From positions 124,001-188,000 of the forward strand of contig NZ_VFWZ01000006.1 of the NCBI RefSeq assembly GCF_006443095.1: DNA of 64,000 nt. Direction: 5' to 3'. Shown piece after piece: positions 35,059-42,931 of this stretch (positions are counted from its first letter, which is position 1; every line of letters starts with the position of its first letter). The position numbers and the translations under genes were made by a program. Under the pieces are notes generated by a model. That model worked only from the letters and a program-made list of their open reading frames with translations, was not told the DNA's origin and did not search any database. Source of the DNA: Aquimarina algicola. GTDB taxonomy: Bacteria; Bacteroidota; Bacteroidia; Flavobacteriales; Flavobacteriaceae.

Positions 35059-36537
35059 ATGAAAATAAAATCTAGTATAAGAATTTTTATACTCCTTTTT
35101 CCTGTAGTCACTTTTAGTCAAAAAAAATTGACACAAAAACAAGCTTTAGAAGATTATACAGTTTTTAAAAATGTGATCACAACCGGTCATCCAAGTTTAT
35201 ATGAATACACTTCGAAGGCCGTTTGGGATAGTCTGTTTATTCATTTTGAAAACCAAGAAATCAACACGATCAAAAACAGTTCAGATTTATACAAATCTAT
35301 CACACATTTATCTGACTATATTAGAGATGGGCATTTAATTGTAATGCGTCCCGCGCTCGAATCTATTCCCAAAATGTTTCCTCTTTTATTAAAAATAATT
35401 GATGATAAATTTTATACAGACACAGATGACTTTGGGATTCCTGTGGGTTCAGAAATCGTTTCTATAGATAATATTAAAGGGACTGAATTAAGAAACAAAC
35501 TATTGAAATATGCCCCTTCAGACGGTTATAATACAACAAAAAAAGACCGGCAGATAGAAAGAGAGTTTGGCATCCTGCATTTTTATGAATTCGGTACCAA
35601 AACAACTTATCAAGTTGAATATAAAACTCCTACAAATGAAGTATTTACCAAAGATATTAAAAGTCAACCTTTTGAGAGTATCGGCAATAGGTTTGCAAAC
35701 AGGCATTCTTATTATTCAAATTATCATAATGCCAGAAATAAACGCGAATTTATAAAAAGTACACTAGGAAAAGAAGAGCCATTCTTATATTTTGTCGATT
35801 CTCTCCATACTGCTGTTTTAACAATGAACTCCTTTGGTTTAGATATCAGTACATTCGAATCGAGCTTAAAAGACATTTTTAAGAAAATCAGACAAAAAAA
35901 AGCAGAACATCTTATCATTGATATCAGGCAAAACAAAGGTGGATATCCTCTGAATGCTATCCATGCATTTTCTTATATCGCAAATAAGCCTTTTAAGCAA
36001 CGTATATCACAGCATATTATTACATCTAGCTTGCCAGAAGAAAAGTATAGCAAAAACATTGTTAATGGATATACGTATGAAACGTTTTTTGAAAAGTATT
36101 TCAAAAATGCTTCAAAAAAACGAAACGAATGGATATTAGAGACCGATGAAAATGAATCATCTATGATTCCCCATAAAAAAAGATTCAATGGTAAAACATA
36201 TGTTATGATTGGAGGGAAAACATTTTCTGCAGGATCAGGTTTTGCGCTAAACTGTAAAAATGAAGGGATCACACTAGTGGGTCAAGAAACTGGAGGAGGG
36301 TATTATATCCAAACAGGTCAATATCCTATGATTTATGAATTGCCAAATTCAAAAATTAAAATACTGATCTCATTTGTAAAAGTAAAAAGGTATGTAAAAG
36401 ATAATACGATACAGAAAGGAAGTGGGGTCTTACCTGATCTTACAATCACATTGAGTGTTCAAGATCTAATAGATGGAAAAGACAGTCCACTAGATTATCT
36501 ATTGACACATATCAGTAAAAATAAAGGTAATCAATAA
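35059..36537 (+). CDS. secreted S41-family peptidase, 492 aa
   Basis: A signal peptide MKIKSSIRIFILLFPVVTFSQ is followed by a region with helices and a PDZ-like segment at about 110-165 (GIPVGSEIVSIDNIKGTEL). The C-terminal half carries the tail-specific protease fold: LIIDIRQNKGG near 290 and GKTFSAGSGFA with the probable nucleophile Ser near 392, then LVGQETGGG. Such enzymes cleave proteins from the C-terminus in the periplasm; the substrate is unknown. The gene is monocistronic or leads a weak operon with the next gene (65-base gap). Confidence 0.88.
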   Translation: MKIKSSIRIFILLFPVVTFSQKKLTQKQALEDYTVFKNVITTGHPSLYEYTSKAVWDSLFIHFENQEINTIKNSSDLYKSITHLSDYIRDGHLIVMRPALESIPKMFPLLLKIIDDKFYTDTDDFGIPVGSEIVSIDNIKGTELRNKLLKYAPSDGYNTTKKDRQIEREFGILHFYEFGTKTTYQVEYKTPTNEVFTKDIKSQPFESIGNRFANRHSYYSNYHNARNKREFIKSTLGKEEPFLYFVDSLHTAVLTMNSFGLDISTFESSLKDIFKKIRQKKAEHLIIDIRQNKGGYPLNAIHAFSYIANKPFKQRISQHIITSSLPEEKYSKNIVNGYTYETFFEKYFKNASKKRNEWILETDENESSMIPHKKRFNGKTYVMIGGKTFSAGSGFALNCKNEGITLVGQETGGGYYIQTGQYPMIYELPNSKIKILISFVKVKRYVKDNTIQKGSGVLPDLTITLSVQDLIDGKDSPLDYLLTHISKNKGNQ

Positions 36538-36602
36538 GTTAACTTGTCTATACAAAATATCACTACTTATAGTAAAGACAATAGAAATCTATATCACAAA
36601 AA

Positions 36603-37133
36603 ATGATAAGCGAATATTTAGAAAATATAAAGAAACAGTTTGAATCTTATAAAGAAGTGGCAGATAAAACAATTTCGCAATTAACCGAGAAAGATTTATA
36701 CTGGAAATATGATGAAGAAAGTAATGATATCGCATGCATAATGATGCATATGTCTGAAAATATGTTGTCTCGATGGACAGATTTTTTTTATAGTGATGGA
36801 GAAAAATCATGGAGAGATAGAGACCAAGAATTTACAACTCAAGACCTAAGTTATGATGAGTTAATCGAACAATGGGAAAAGGGATGGAACTGTCTCTATA
36901 CTGCATTAAATACTATTAATGAAAGTAATTTTCATAAGCCCATTTTAATACGTAATAAAGAAGTAAAATTAATTGAGAGTATTACCAGGCAAATTGCGCA
37001 CTATCCATATCACATCGGTCAAATTGCTTTTATAGGAAAAATGATTTTAAAAGAAAAATGGAAATCTCCGTCAATACCAAAAGGGAAGTCTAAAGAATAT
37101 ATTCAATCAGAGTTTGAAAAAAACTCTAAGTAG
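36603..37133 (+). CDS. DinB-superfamily protein (DUF1572-like), 176 aa
   Basis: ISEYLENIKKQFESYKEVADKTISQL at the start, IACIMMHMSENMLSRWTDFF with a conserved His near 47-50 and QIAHYPYHIGQIAFIGKM with the second His pair near 140-145 match DUF1572 of the DinB fold. Members are four-helix, metal-binding proteins; some are thiol-dependent transferases. No reaction can be named here. Length is normal. Confidence 0.85.
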   Translation: MISEYLENIKKQFESYKEVADKTISQLTEKDLYWKYDEESNDIACIMMHMSENMLSRWTDFFYSDGEKSWRDRDQEFTTQDLSYDELIEQWEKGWNCLYTALNTINESNFHKPILIRNKEVKLIESITRQIAHYPYHIGQIAFIGKMILKEKWKSPSIPKGKSKEYIQSEFEKNSK

Positions 37134-37242
37134 ACTAGGTTACATAAATTCGTTAAAAGATGTAAAAAAACAGTTACATTTATATGAAAATTAAAGAAAT
37201 GCAATTTTTATGTTGTTGTATTTCTTTTAAACAAAATTTAAT

Positions 37243-38106
37243 TTGAAAGGAACTGCGTATTTAATACAAGCAACATTAATTCTTTTTTGGTGGCTTGGTT
37301 TATCCTTGAGCTCAACATTTTTTCAAGCATTTCAATTTCCTAATATTGACAAAATAGCATTTAATTCTTTTTTTGCTCCCGATATTATTATTATCACTAC
37401 ACTATCTATAATTAGAGCATATAAACCTTTGAGAGACCTAGAGTTTATTATACTTGGTGGTTTTGCATATGGTAGCTTTTACTGTCTGAACGCTTCTATA
37501 TTGACCGGTGGAGGTTATCTAGCTACAACATTAATGGCATTAGGACTATTCTATAATTTATTTCTTGTATATCAAACTAAAGCTTTTAGAGAATCTCAGT
37601 CTTCTAATATTATTATTAATGGGTGTAAAACATTTATACAAATCATCTGCGTTTGGCTAATTGCATTAGTGGTTTTTCCTTATATAATCATTAATGAATT
37701 TGATATCCCTATCCATTCAAATAACATCTCGACTATAATTAGTATCACTTTGTTCGTGATTTTTAGCAGTATCGGGCTTACAAGTGCCTTTGCTATTATA
37801 TCCAAAGGAGATGGGACACCATTACCAATTGACCAAACAAAAAAATTAGTTGTAAGTGGTCCTTATAAATATGTGAGAAACCCTATGGCTATTGCAGGTA
37901 TTGGCCAAGGTATCGCAATAGGTATTTATTTTTCTTCAGTTCATTTGATTATTTATGCATGTATAGGAGCGGTTATGTGGCATTTTGTTGTTCGACCCAT
38001 TGAAGAGAAAAATATGGTCAATCGTTTTGGAGAAGAATACGAAAATTACAGAAAAACTGTGTATTGCTGGATTCCTAGATTAAAGACCACAAGACAACAA
38101 ATCTAA
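37243..38106 (+). CDS. membrane protein with isoprenylcysteine methyltransferase-like C-terminus, 287 aa
   Basis: Several hydrophobic segments (about six) fill the first 200 residues. Residues about 200-285 carry the ICMT/PEMT-like pattern LVVSGPYKYVRNPMAIAGIG and later EEKNMVNRFGEEYENYRKTVYCWIPR (in pieces), which binds S-adenosylmethionine in membrane methyltransferases. Such proteins methylate lipids, quinones or prenylated cysteines; the substrate is unknown. A stop codon (TAA 37228-37230) lies just upstream in frame and no ATG follows it, so a TTG start at 37243 is used. Confidence 0.8.
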   Translation: MKGTAYLIQATLILFWWLGLSLSSTFFQAFQFPNIDKIAFNSFFAPDIIIITTLSIIRAYKPLRDLEFIILGGFAYGSFYCLNASILTGGGYLATTLMALGLFYNLFLVYQTKAFRESQSSNIIINGCKTFIQIICVWLIALVVFPYIIINEFDIPIHSNNISTIISITLFVIFSSIGLTSAFAIISKGDGTPLPIDQTKKLVVSGPYKYVRNPMAIAGIGQGIAIGIYFSSVHLIIYACIGAVMWHFVVRPIEEKNMVNRFGEEYENYRKTVYCWIPRLKTTRQQI

Positions 38107-38121
38107 TTCATAAAATCAAAG

Positions 38122-38697
38122 ATGTTCAAACTACATAAAAGAGACAATAAGAACACTTTATTATACGCCGAATGTTGGGTCTCAAATAATAGCACAGGCG
38201 TCGTACATACCGGAAAAGTTGGAAAACATGGAAATACCGAAGAATATACAATAGGAGAAAAATTTAAATCAAGTTCAGAATTTTTAAATCATTACGAAGA
38301 GTATTTTAAAAAATCCGGTTTTTCTGAATTTGACACTGCTGATTTAACTTGGCTAGTTGTACAATTTGAAATGAAAAGTCTAACGGGAAACAAAAGAGAT
38401 CATTGGCTAAAAGAAAAAGTCATAGAATACCTAAATGAAGAATTGGGCTGGAGAGGAATCGGAAATGTTGATGGATTTGATATGGGAGAACAAACTGCTT
38501 TTAAGGGAAAATACGCATTAAATATATTTTGTGTAGTATATGACGAAGAAAAAGGAATTGCTTCAATTAAAAGGTGTCTAAAAGAATATCGTCTCGATTA
38601 TACAAGGATCAAAATTGCCTCACGCTCCAATTCTTCAGATTCAAATTTTCAATTAAAATATTCTGCAAAAAAGAAAGACCAAACATTTAGCATCTAA
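38122..38697 (+). CDS. hypothetical protein with a WGR-like N-terminus, 191 aa
   Basis: The N-terminal 75 residues (LLYAECWVSNNSTGVVHTGKVGKHGNTEEYTIGEKF, in pieces, then SSSEFLNHYEEYFKKSGF) recall a divergent WGR domain, in which GR-like turns and a helix follow. The C-terminal half (HWLKEKVIEYLNEELGW) is mixed alpha/beta and I cannot place it. It starts 15 bases after the methyltransferase-like gene, so may be co-transcribed. Function unknown. Confidence 0.55.
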   Translation: MFKLHKRDNKNTLLYAECWVSNNSTGVVHTGKVGKHGNTEEYTIGEKFKSSSEFLNHYEEYFKKSGFSEFDTADLTWLVVQFEMKSLTGNKRDHWLKEKVIEYLNEELGWRGIGNVDGFDMGEQTAFKGKYALNIFCVVYDEEKGIASIKRCLKEYRLDYTRIKIASRSNSSDSNFQLKYSAKKKDQTFSI

Positions 38698-38746
38698 AAA
38701 AAACAATTATATTTTTAATTGGTAATAATTAAAATAAAAAACTGAA

Positions 38747-39247
38747 ATGGGGTTATTAGCAGTATACATTAAAGTAGATGATCAAAAATTAACAGTATTA
38801 AAAAAACTTGAGGGAGAAGATCTAATTGAAGAACTAGAAGAATTCCAAGATGATGATAATTGTAAAATGGTAGACATTGATAAAACATGGGATGGATTAC
38901 ACTTTTTGCTGACTAATGTTTCGGCCTCCGAACCAATTCCAAACAATAAATTAAGCGAATTTGTAGTTGGAGTCAATGTTTTTTCTGAAGATGAAAATGC
39001 CGATTTTATCAGCTATTCATCTGCTAATGAGATTAAAGATATACTTAAAGAAATTAATAAAGTTAACCTTAGCGAATTAGAGCACACATTTAAGCCCAAC
39101 ACATTCGACAAAAATGGAATTTATCCAAATATTTGGAATGACAATGACAAAGAGTTACTGTGGGATGAATTAAAAACTTCCTTTAATCTTTTGAAAGAAT
39201 TTTACACAAAAAACAAAGATTCTAACATAATTGTATCAATATATTAA
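38747..39247 (+). CDS. DUF1877-family protein, 166 aa
   Basis: The start MGLLAVYIKVDD and the block DIDKTWDGLHFLLTN, followed by a C-terminal helix with ELLWDELKTSFNLLKEFY (in pieces), match DUF1877 (YfbM-like), small soluble proteins of unknown function. Some members lie next to toxin-immunity loci, but no toxin gene is evident nearby. A 49-base gap precedes it. Confidence 0.75.
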   Translation: MGLLAVYIKVDDQKLTVLKKLEGEDLIEELEEFQDDDNCKMVDIDKTWDGLHFLLTNVSASEPIPNNKLSEFVVGVNVFSEDENADFISYSSANEIKDILKEINKVNLSELEHTFKPNTFDKNGIYPNIWNDNDKELLWDELKTSFNLLKEFYTKNKDSNIIVSIY

Positions 39248-39343
39248 ACTGTCTGTTTGAAGTTTTTGAATAATACAATAAATAACAATTTATACATAAA
39301 AATCAAAATCATGTTGAATATCATCTAAAAAGCACACAAATTG

Positions 39344-40096
39344 ATGGATAATTTAGACAAAAAACCTAAAACTATTCTTTGCATTCCAGGAAACTGGAAT
39401 GATCGACAAGAAATTGTAACTAAAATTGCAGAGAGCAATATCAATGATTTTATTTTTGCTGGGATGCTACTTTTAAATCTGAAAACAAATAAAGGGTTTG
39501 AGTTAGAAATTTGTGAGAGAGACGATAGAATGAGAGAATCTTTTAGATACGCAGGGATGGTTAATCGAGTTTCAGAAGATTTTTTAGACGAGATTGATAA
39601 GCACAAATATGTGATTTACCTATCAGCAGAAACCGGAGATATCCAAAGTGCAAAAGCTATTGCTGATGCAGGAAATGCAATTTTAAAATCCGGTGGAACA
39701 GGAATTAAAGTTGAGACAACCGGAAAAGCATTTACAAAATCGCATTGGTCTGAGTTACTATCTAATTTTGAAGAATCAAACCTATATCAAATGTACGTTG
39801 TCGATTCAATAAGTAATGGAAAAGGAATGACATATTCTTGTGGGATGCACAATCTAGGATTTAAGGATAGTATCGTCTATGATGAAGAATTTCAGCAGTC
39901 TGTAAACTTAATTTCTATTTTTGGCTACTATCAAATAATAGACAAGCCACAAATTAAAAATGGACATACGTTTAGTACCGATGTCGATTCACCTATTTTT
40001 GAAATCACAGAAGAAGCAAATCAACCCTATAAAGGAGATGAACTATTTGAAAATCCATTTGGCATGTGGAAATTAAAGAGGAAATCAAATACTTAA
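39344..40096 (+). CDS. hypothetical protein, DUF4261-like, 250 aa
   Basis: An alpha/beta protein starting TILCIPGNWNDRQEIVTKI; the C-terminal 80 residues (MHNLGFKDSIVYDEEFQQSVNLISIFGYYQI in pieces) resemble DUF4261, a family with no known function. The family call is tentative. The frame opens at a TTG at 39341, but the ATG at 39344 is a better start. Convergent with the response regulator gene, whose end is 21 bases away. Confidence 0.55.
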   Translation: MDNLDKKPKTILCIPGNWNDRQEIVTKIAESNINDFIFAGMLLLNLKTNKGFELEICERDDRMRESFRYAGMVNRVSEDFLDEIDKHKYVIYLSAETGDIQSAKAIADAGNAILKSGGTGIKVETTGKAFTKSHWSELLSNFEESNLYQMYVVDSISNGKGMTYSCGMHNLGFKDSIVYDEEFQQSVNLISIFGYYQIIDKPQIKNGHTFSTDVDSPIFEITEEANQPYKGDELFENPFGMWKLKRKSNT

Positions 40097-40117
40097 AAAA
40101 CAACCTAATATCATAGG

Positions 40118-40873
40118 TCATACAGAAAGCCATTTTTTGAATTTACTTACTTTCTCTAAGGCTACCAAAACAACTGCACTATCTTTTTCATTTATAGGAC
40201 TTAGATACACCCTAATTCTTGATTTTGATGTATAGTACATCTTATCAATACTTTTGGGACTAATGATATATTTTTTATTAATTCTAAAAAAAGTAATTGG
40301 GTCTAAAAGTGATTCTAGCTGTTTTAATGAATAATCCAAAGGATAACATTTCTTATTCCATAATTTTATAAAAGTTACTTTATCTTCAAAATAGAAATAT
40401 GAAATCTCACTAACATCTACAACAGTCAAAGCACTATTTGTCTTTACCAAAAACCTCATCTTATAAGAAGGTTTGGTCATCATTTCACTCAATAATGAAT
40501 AATTTATTGATGAAGTATGATTGTACTGCTTATACTTTTTGATTGCTTTTGTAAGAGCTTCTTCTTCTATTGGTTTTAATAAATAAGAGATACTATTTTG
40601 TTCAAAAGCCTTGATTGCATATTCTGAATATGCAGTTATAAAGATTATGGGTTGTGTTACTTTTATTTGTTCAAAAATTTCAAAAGAATATCCGTCTGAT
40701 AAATTTACATCCAAAAATATAAGATCAGGAGACTCATTATGTAAATATAACACAGTCTCTCTTACAGATGGAAAGACATTATCAATATGAATTTCAGGAT
40801 CTATTTTTTCTATTAGACTTTTTAATCTAATTACAGCTATTTCTTCATCTTCTACAATTATAGCTCTTATCAT
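40118..40873 (-). CDS. LytTR-type response regulator, 251 aa
   Basis: The receiver domain (about 1-115) starts IRAIIVEDEEIAVIRL and has the phosphoacceptor context LIFLDVNLSDGY (Asp about residue 54). The C-terminal LytTR DNA-binding domain (about 145-250) shows the FYFEDKVTFIKLWNKKCYPLDYSL, FFRINKKYIIS pattern (in pieces). It overlaps the upstream histidine kinase gene by 4 bases (ATGA), so the two form a LytS/LytR-like system. Target genes are unknown; the TonB-receptor/DUF4249 pair upstream on the same strand is a candidate. Confidence 0.94.
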   Translation of the reverse strand: MIRAIIVEDEEIAVIRLKSLIEKIDPEIHIDNVFPSVRETVLYLHNESPDLIFLDVNLSDGYSFEIFEQIKVTQPIIFITAYSEYAIKAFEQNSISYLLKPIEEEALTKAIKKYKQYNHTSSINYSLLSEMMTKPSYKMRFLVKTNSALTVVDVSEISYFYFEDKVTFIKLWNKKCYPLDYSLKQLESLLDPITFFRINKKYIISPKSIDKMYYTSKSRIRVYLSPINEKDSAVVLVALEKVSKFKKWLSV

Positions 40874-41919
40874 ATTTCAGGATGGATTAAGGGTATACCG
40901 GCAATATAGGTATTATCTATGATTTTAAAATATGGTTTTTTGTGATGAATCAGTTCTAACTGATCTGATAGGTTTTTTAAGCCAATCCCTAACGAATTTG
41001 ATCTATATTTTTTGATATCCTTTGGTTGATAATTATTCTTTACCAAAACAAGATCATCCTTGGTACTTATGGTAACTGTAAGAGGTTTTGATTTTTCGAT
41101 AACATTATGCTTGATCGCATTACTTACCAACAACTCAATTGTCATTGGAGGCAGCAGCATGTTCATTTTATCATTTTCAATTTCATTTTTAAGAATCAAA
41201 TGGTCACCAAATCTTATTTTTTGAAGATAAAAATACGATTGTATCATTTCTATCTCTTTTTGTAAAGGTACAACCATCTCTTCATTTTGAGTCAGATTAT
41301 ATCTATAGACATTAGATAATTCTCGAAGAAAATACTCTGCTTTTTTTGAGTCTATAGCAATAAGTCCCATAAGGCTATTAAAGCTGTTAAATAAAAAGTG
41401 TGGATTTAATTGTTTTTTGAGTGCCAGATACTTTGCAATAGTTTTCTCTTTTTCATATTGAAACAGTGTAAGTTCTATGTTTTGTTTTTCTCTTTGGGAT
41501 TCAAAAAAATGTTCTAAAAAATAAACAAACAATGTAATAAAAAAAGTAGCGATGATAATGGCCCAGAAAATAAGGTCAAAAAATACAGGATCAGGGTCGT
41601 CATTAAACAAGAATTGTGTTATTGCCCTTGTAATCAATGATAATACTATTGTTTGAATACTAATAACACTACTCCAAAATACGATACGCGTAAATTTTGA
41701 ATACGAAATGGCATACATCAGTTTTTTGAAACCTATAAAATATTTTCTTACAAAGAAAGTCGCAAAACACAGTAAAAAAATTACCGGAAACAGGACTAAA
41801 GTCTCATAAACAGCTTCTGAAACAGATTCATCCTCTATCTCCTTCAAAAAGTTTAGTAGATTAACTAATACACTTATAATGAGATAAAAATATATTCTAT
41901 TAATTTTAGAGGAATTCAT
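40870..41919 (-). CDS. LytS-type sensor histidine kinase (His_kinase PF06580), 349 aa
   Basis: Four hydrophobic segments fill the first 155 residues with no large periplasmic domain. The kinase part begins with the phosphoacceptor His in KKQLNPHFLFNSFNSLMGLI (about 170-190, in pieces). The ATPase part has the N-box-like LLVSNAIKHNVIE and the G-box-like SLGIGLKNL. This is the typical LytS-like architecture of Bacteroidota. Coupled with the LytTR regulator by overlap. The signal is unknown. A 140-base gap separates it from the DUF4249 gene. Confidence 0.93.
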   Translation of the reverse strand: MNSSKINRIYFYLIISVLVNLLNFLKEIEDESVSEAVYETLVLFPVIFLLCFATFFVRKYFIGFKKLMYAISYSKFTRIVFWSSVISIQTIVLSLITRAITQFLFNDDPDPVFFDLIFWAIIIATFFITLFVYFLEHFFESQREKQNIELTLFQYEKEKTIAKYLALKKQLNPHFLFNSFNSLMGLIAIDSKKAEYFLRELSNVYRYNLTQNEEMVVPLQKEIEMIQSYFYLQKIRFGDHLILKNEIENDKMNMLLPPMTIELLVSNAIKHNVIEKSKPLTVTISTKDDLVLVKNNYQPKDIKKYRSNSLGIGLKNLSDQLELIHHKKPYFKIIDNTYIAGIPLIHPEI

Positions 41920-42059
41920 CTTTTTTGTTATTACCTTTTATAGATATAATCTGGATTAAATATTTCTCATTTGATCTTTAATTTAATACTATTATATCAA
42001 GTTATTTATTTTTTAAAACATCTTTTTAGTATAATTCTTTTTTTGGTCCCTTAATTACA

Positions 42060-42926
42060 TTATTCTTCGACTTCTATAGTATCTTCTTCTACATCAACTG
42101 CATAGAAAAAACCAAGAGCTCTTTGTTGTGGGTTTGTTACATTTATAATATTTCCCCGTATTGAAGCCGGTGGAGGATTACCAATAAAAGAACCTCCTTG
42201 ACCTGTTTGTATAAATAATTCATAAAGAAAATCATAATATTCTTCTGAAATACCTAATTGCTGACCTGTTGCAATATCCCCTATTTCAAAAACTACTTCT
42301 TCATTAATGGTTACTCCTAACCGTTGTTGTCCATCAAAAAACTCATCTGTCTCGACCAAAGTAATACTATTACCAGGATCGGCCACTATAAAAAACTCTC
42401 CGTTTTTAAAAATTCTATAGTAATAAAAATTCTCAACCCCTACAGGATCACTGCTATCAAACTTAAGAAAATATCCTTCATCGGTAAACAACGTTTCTTC
42501 TTCAAATACTACAAACAACCGATCAAATAAGGGAACCTCATTTAAGGTATCTGATCCTTCGTACGTATCGCCATTCCATACAATAGAGACAGTATAACTG
42601 ACTCCTATTTGCGGTTCTATAAGGTCATTTACGTATACTCCGTTACTGGTATGAACAAAATCGTACGTCGTAACACCATTGCTTACTGTTACCGTAGCAT
42701 CGTCTACAGGCGTAGGGTCTTCTTTATCCAAAAATCCAATAGTAGAAGTTAGTCTAAAACTTTGTTGGGGTAATGGCGTGGTTATATTGCGCTCTAGACC
42801 ACCATCTATAACTAATCTTGGTGCAGAACCATTTAATGTAATATCGTCGGTAACATTGGTTTCGCAACTAGTGAGTATAAAAAACACTAATAATGCACTA
42901 ATATATAATTGGGTTGTAGTTTTCAT
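42060..42926 (-). CDS. DUF4249 lipoprotein, 288 aa
   Basis: The signal sequence MKTTTQLYISALLVFFILTSC ends at a lipobox (LTSC), predicting an outer-membrane lipoprotein. The rest is beta-rich: LVIDGGLERNITTPLPQQSFRL (in part), then DDATVTVSNG, and a conserved-looking GVSYTVSIVWNGDTY, matching DUF4249. DUF4249 proteins regularly pair with TonB receptors, as here, where the receptor gene ends 5 bases upstream. The pair probably imports an as yet unknown ligand; the protein may act as a SusD-like surface partner, but this is inference. Confidence 0.9.
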   Translation of the reverse strand: MKTTTQLYISALLVFFILTSCETNVTDDITLNGSAPRLVIDGGLERNITTPLPQQSFRLTSTIGFLDKEDPTPVDDATVTVSNGVTTYDFVHTSNGVYVNDLIEPQIGVSYTVSIVWNGDTYEGSDTLNEVPLFDRLFVVFEEETLFTDEGYFLKFDSSDPVGVENFYYYRIFKNGEFFIVADPGNSITLVETDEFFDGQQRLGVTINEEVVFEIGDIATGQQLGISEEYYDFLYELFIQTGQGGSFIGNPPPASIRGNIINVTNPQQRALGFFYAVDVEEDTIEVEE

Positions 42927-42931
42927 AAGTC

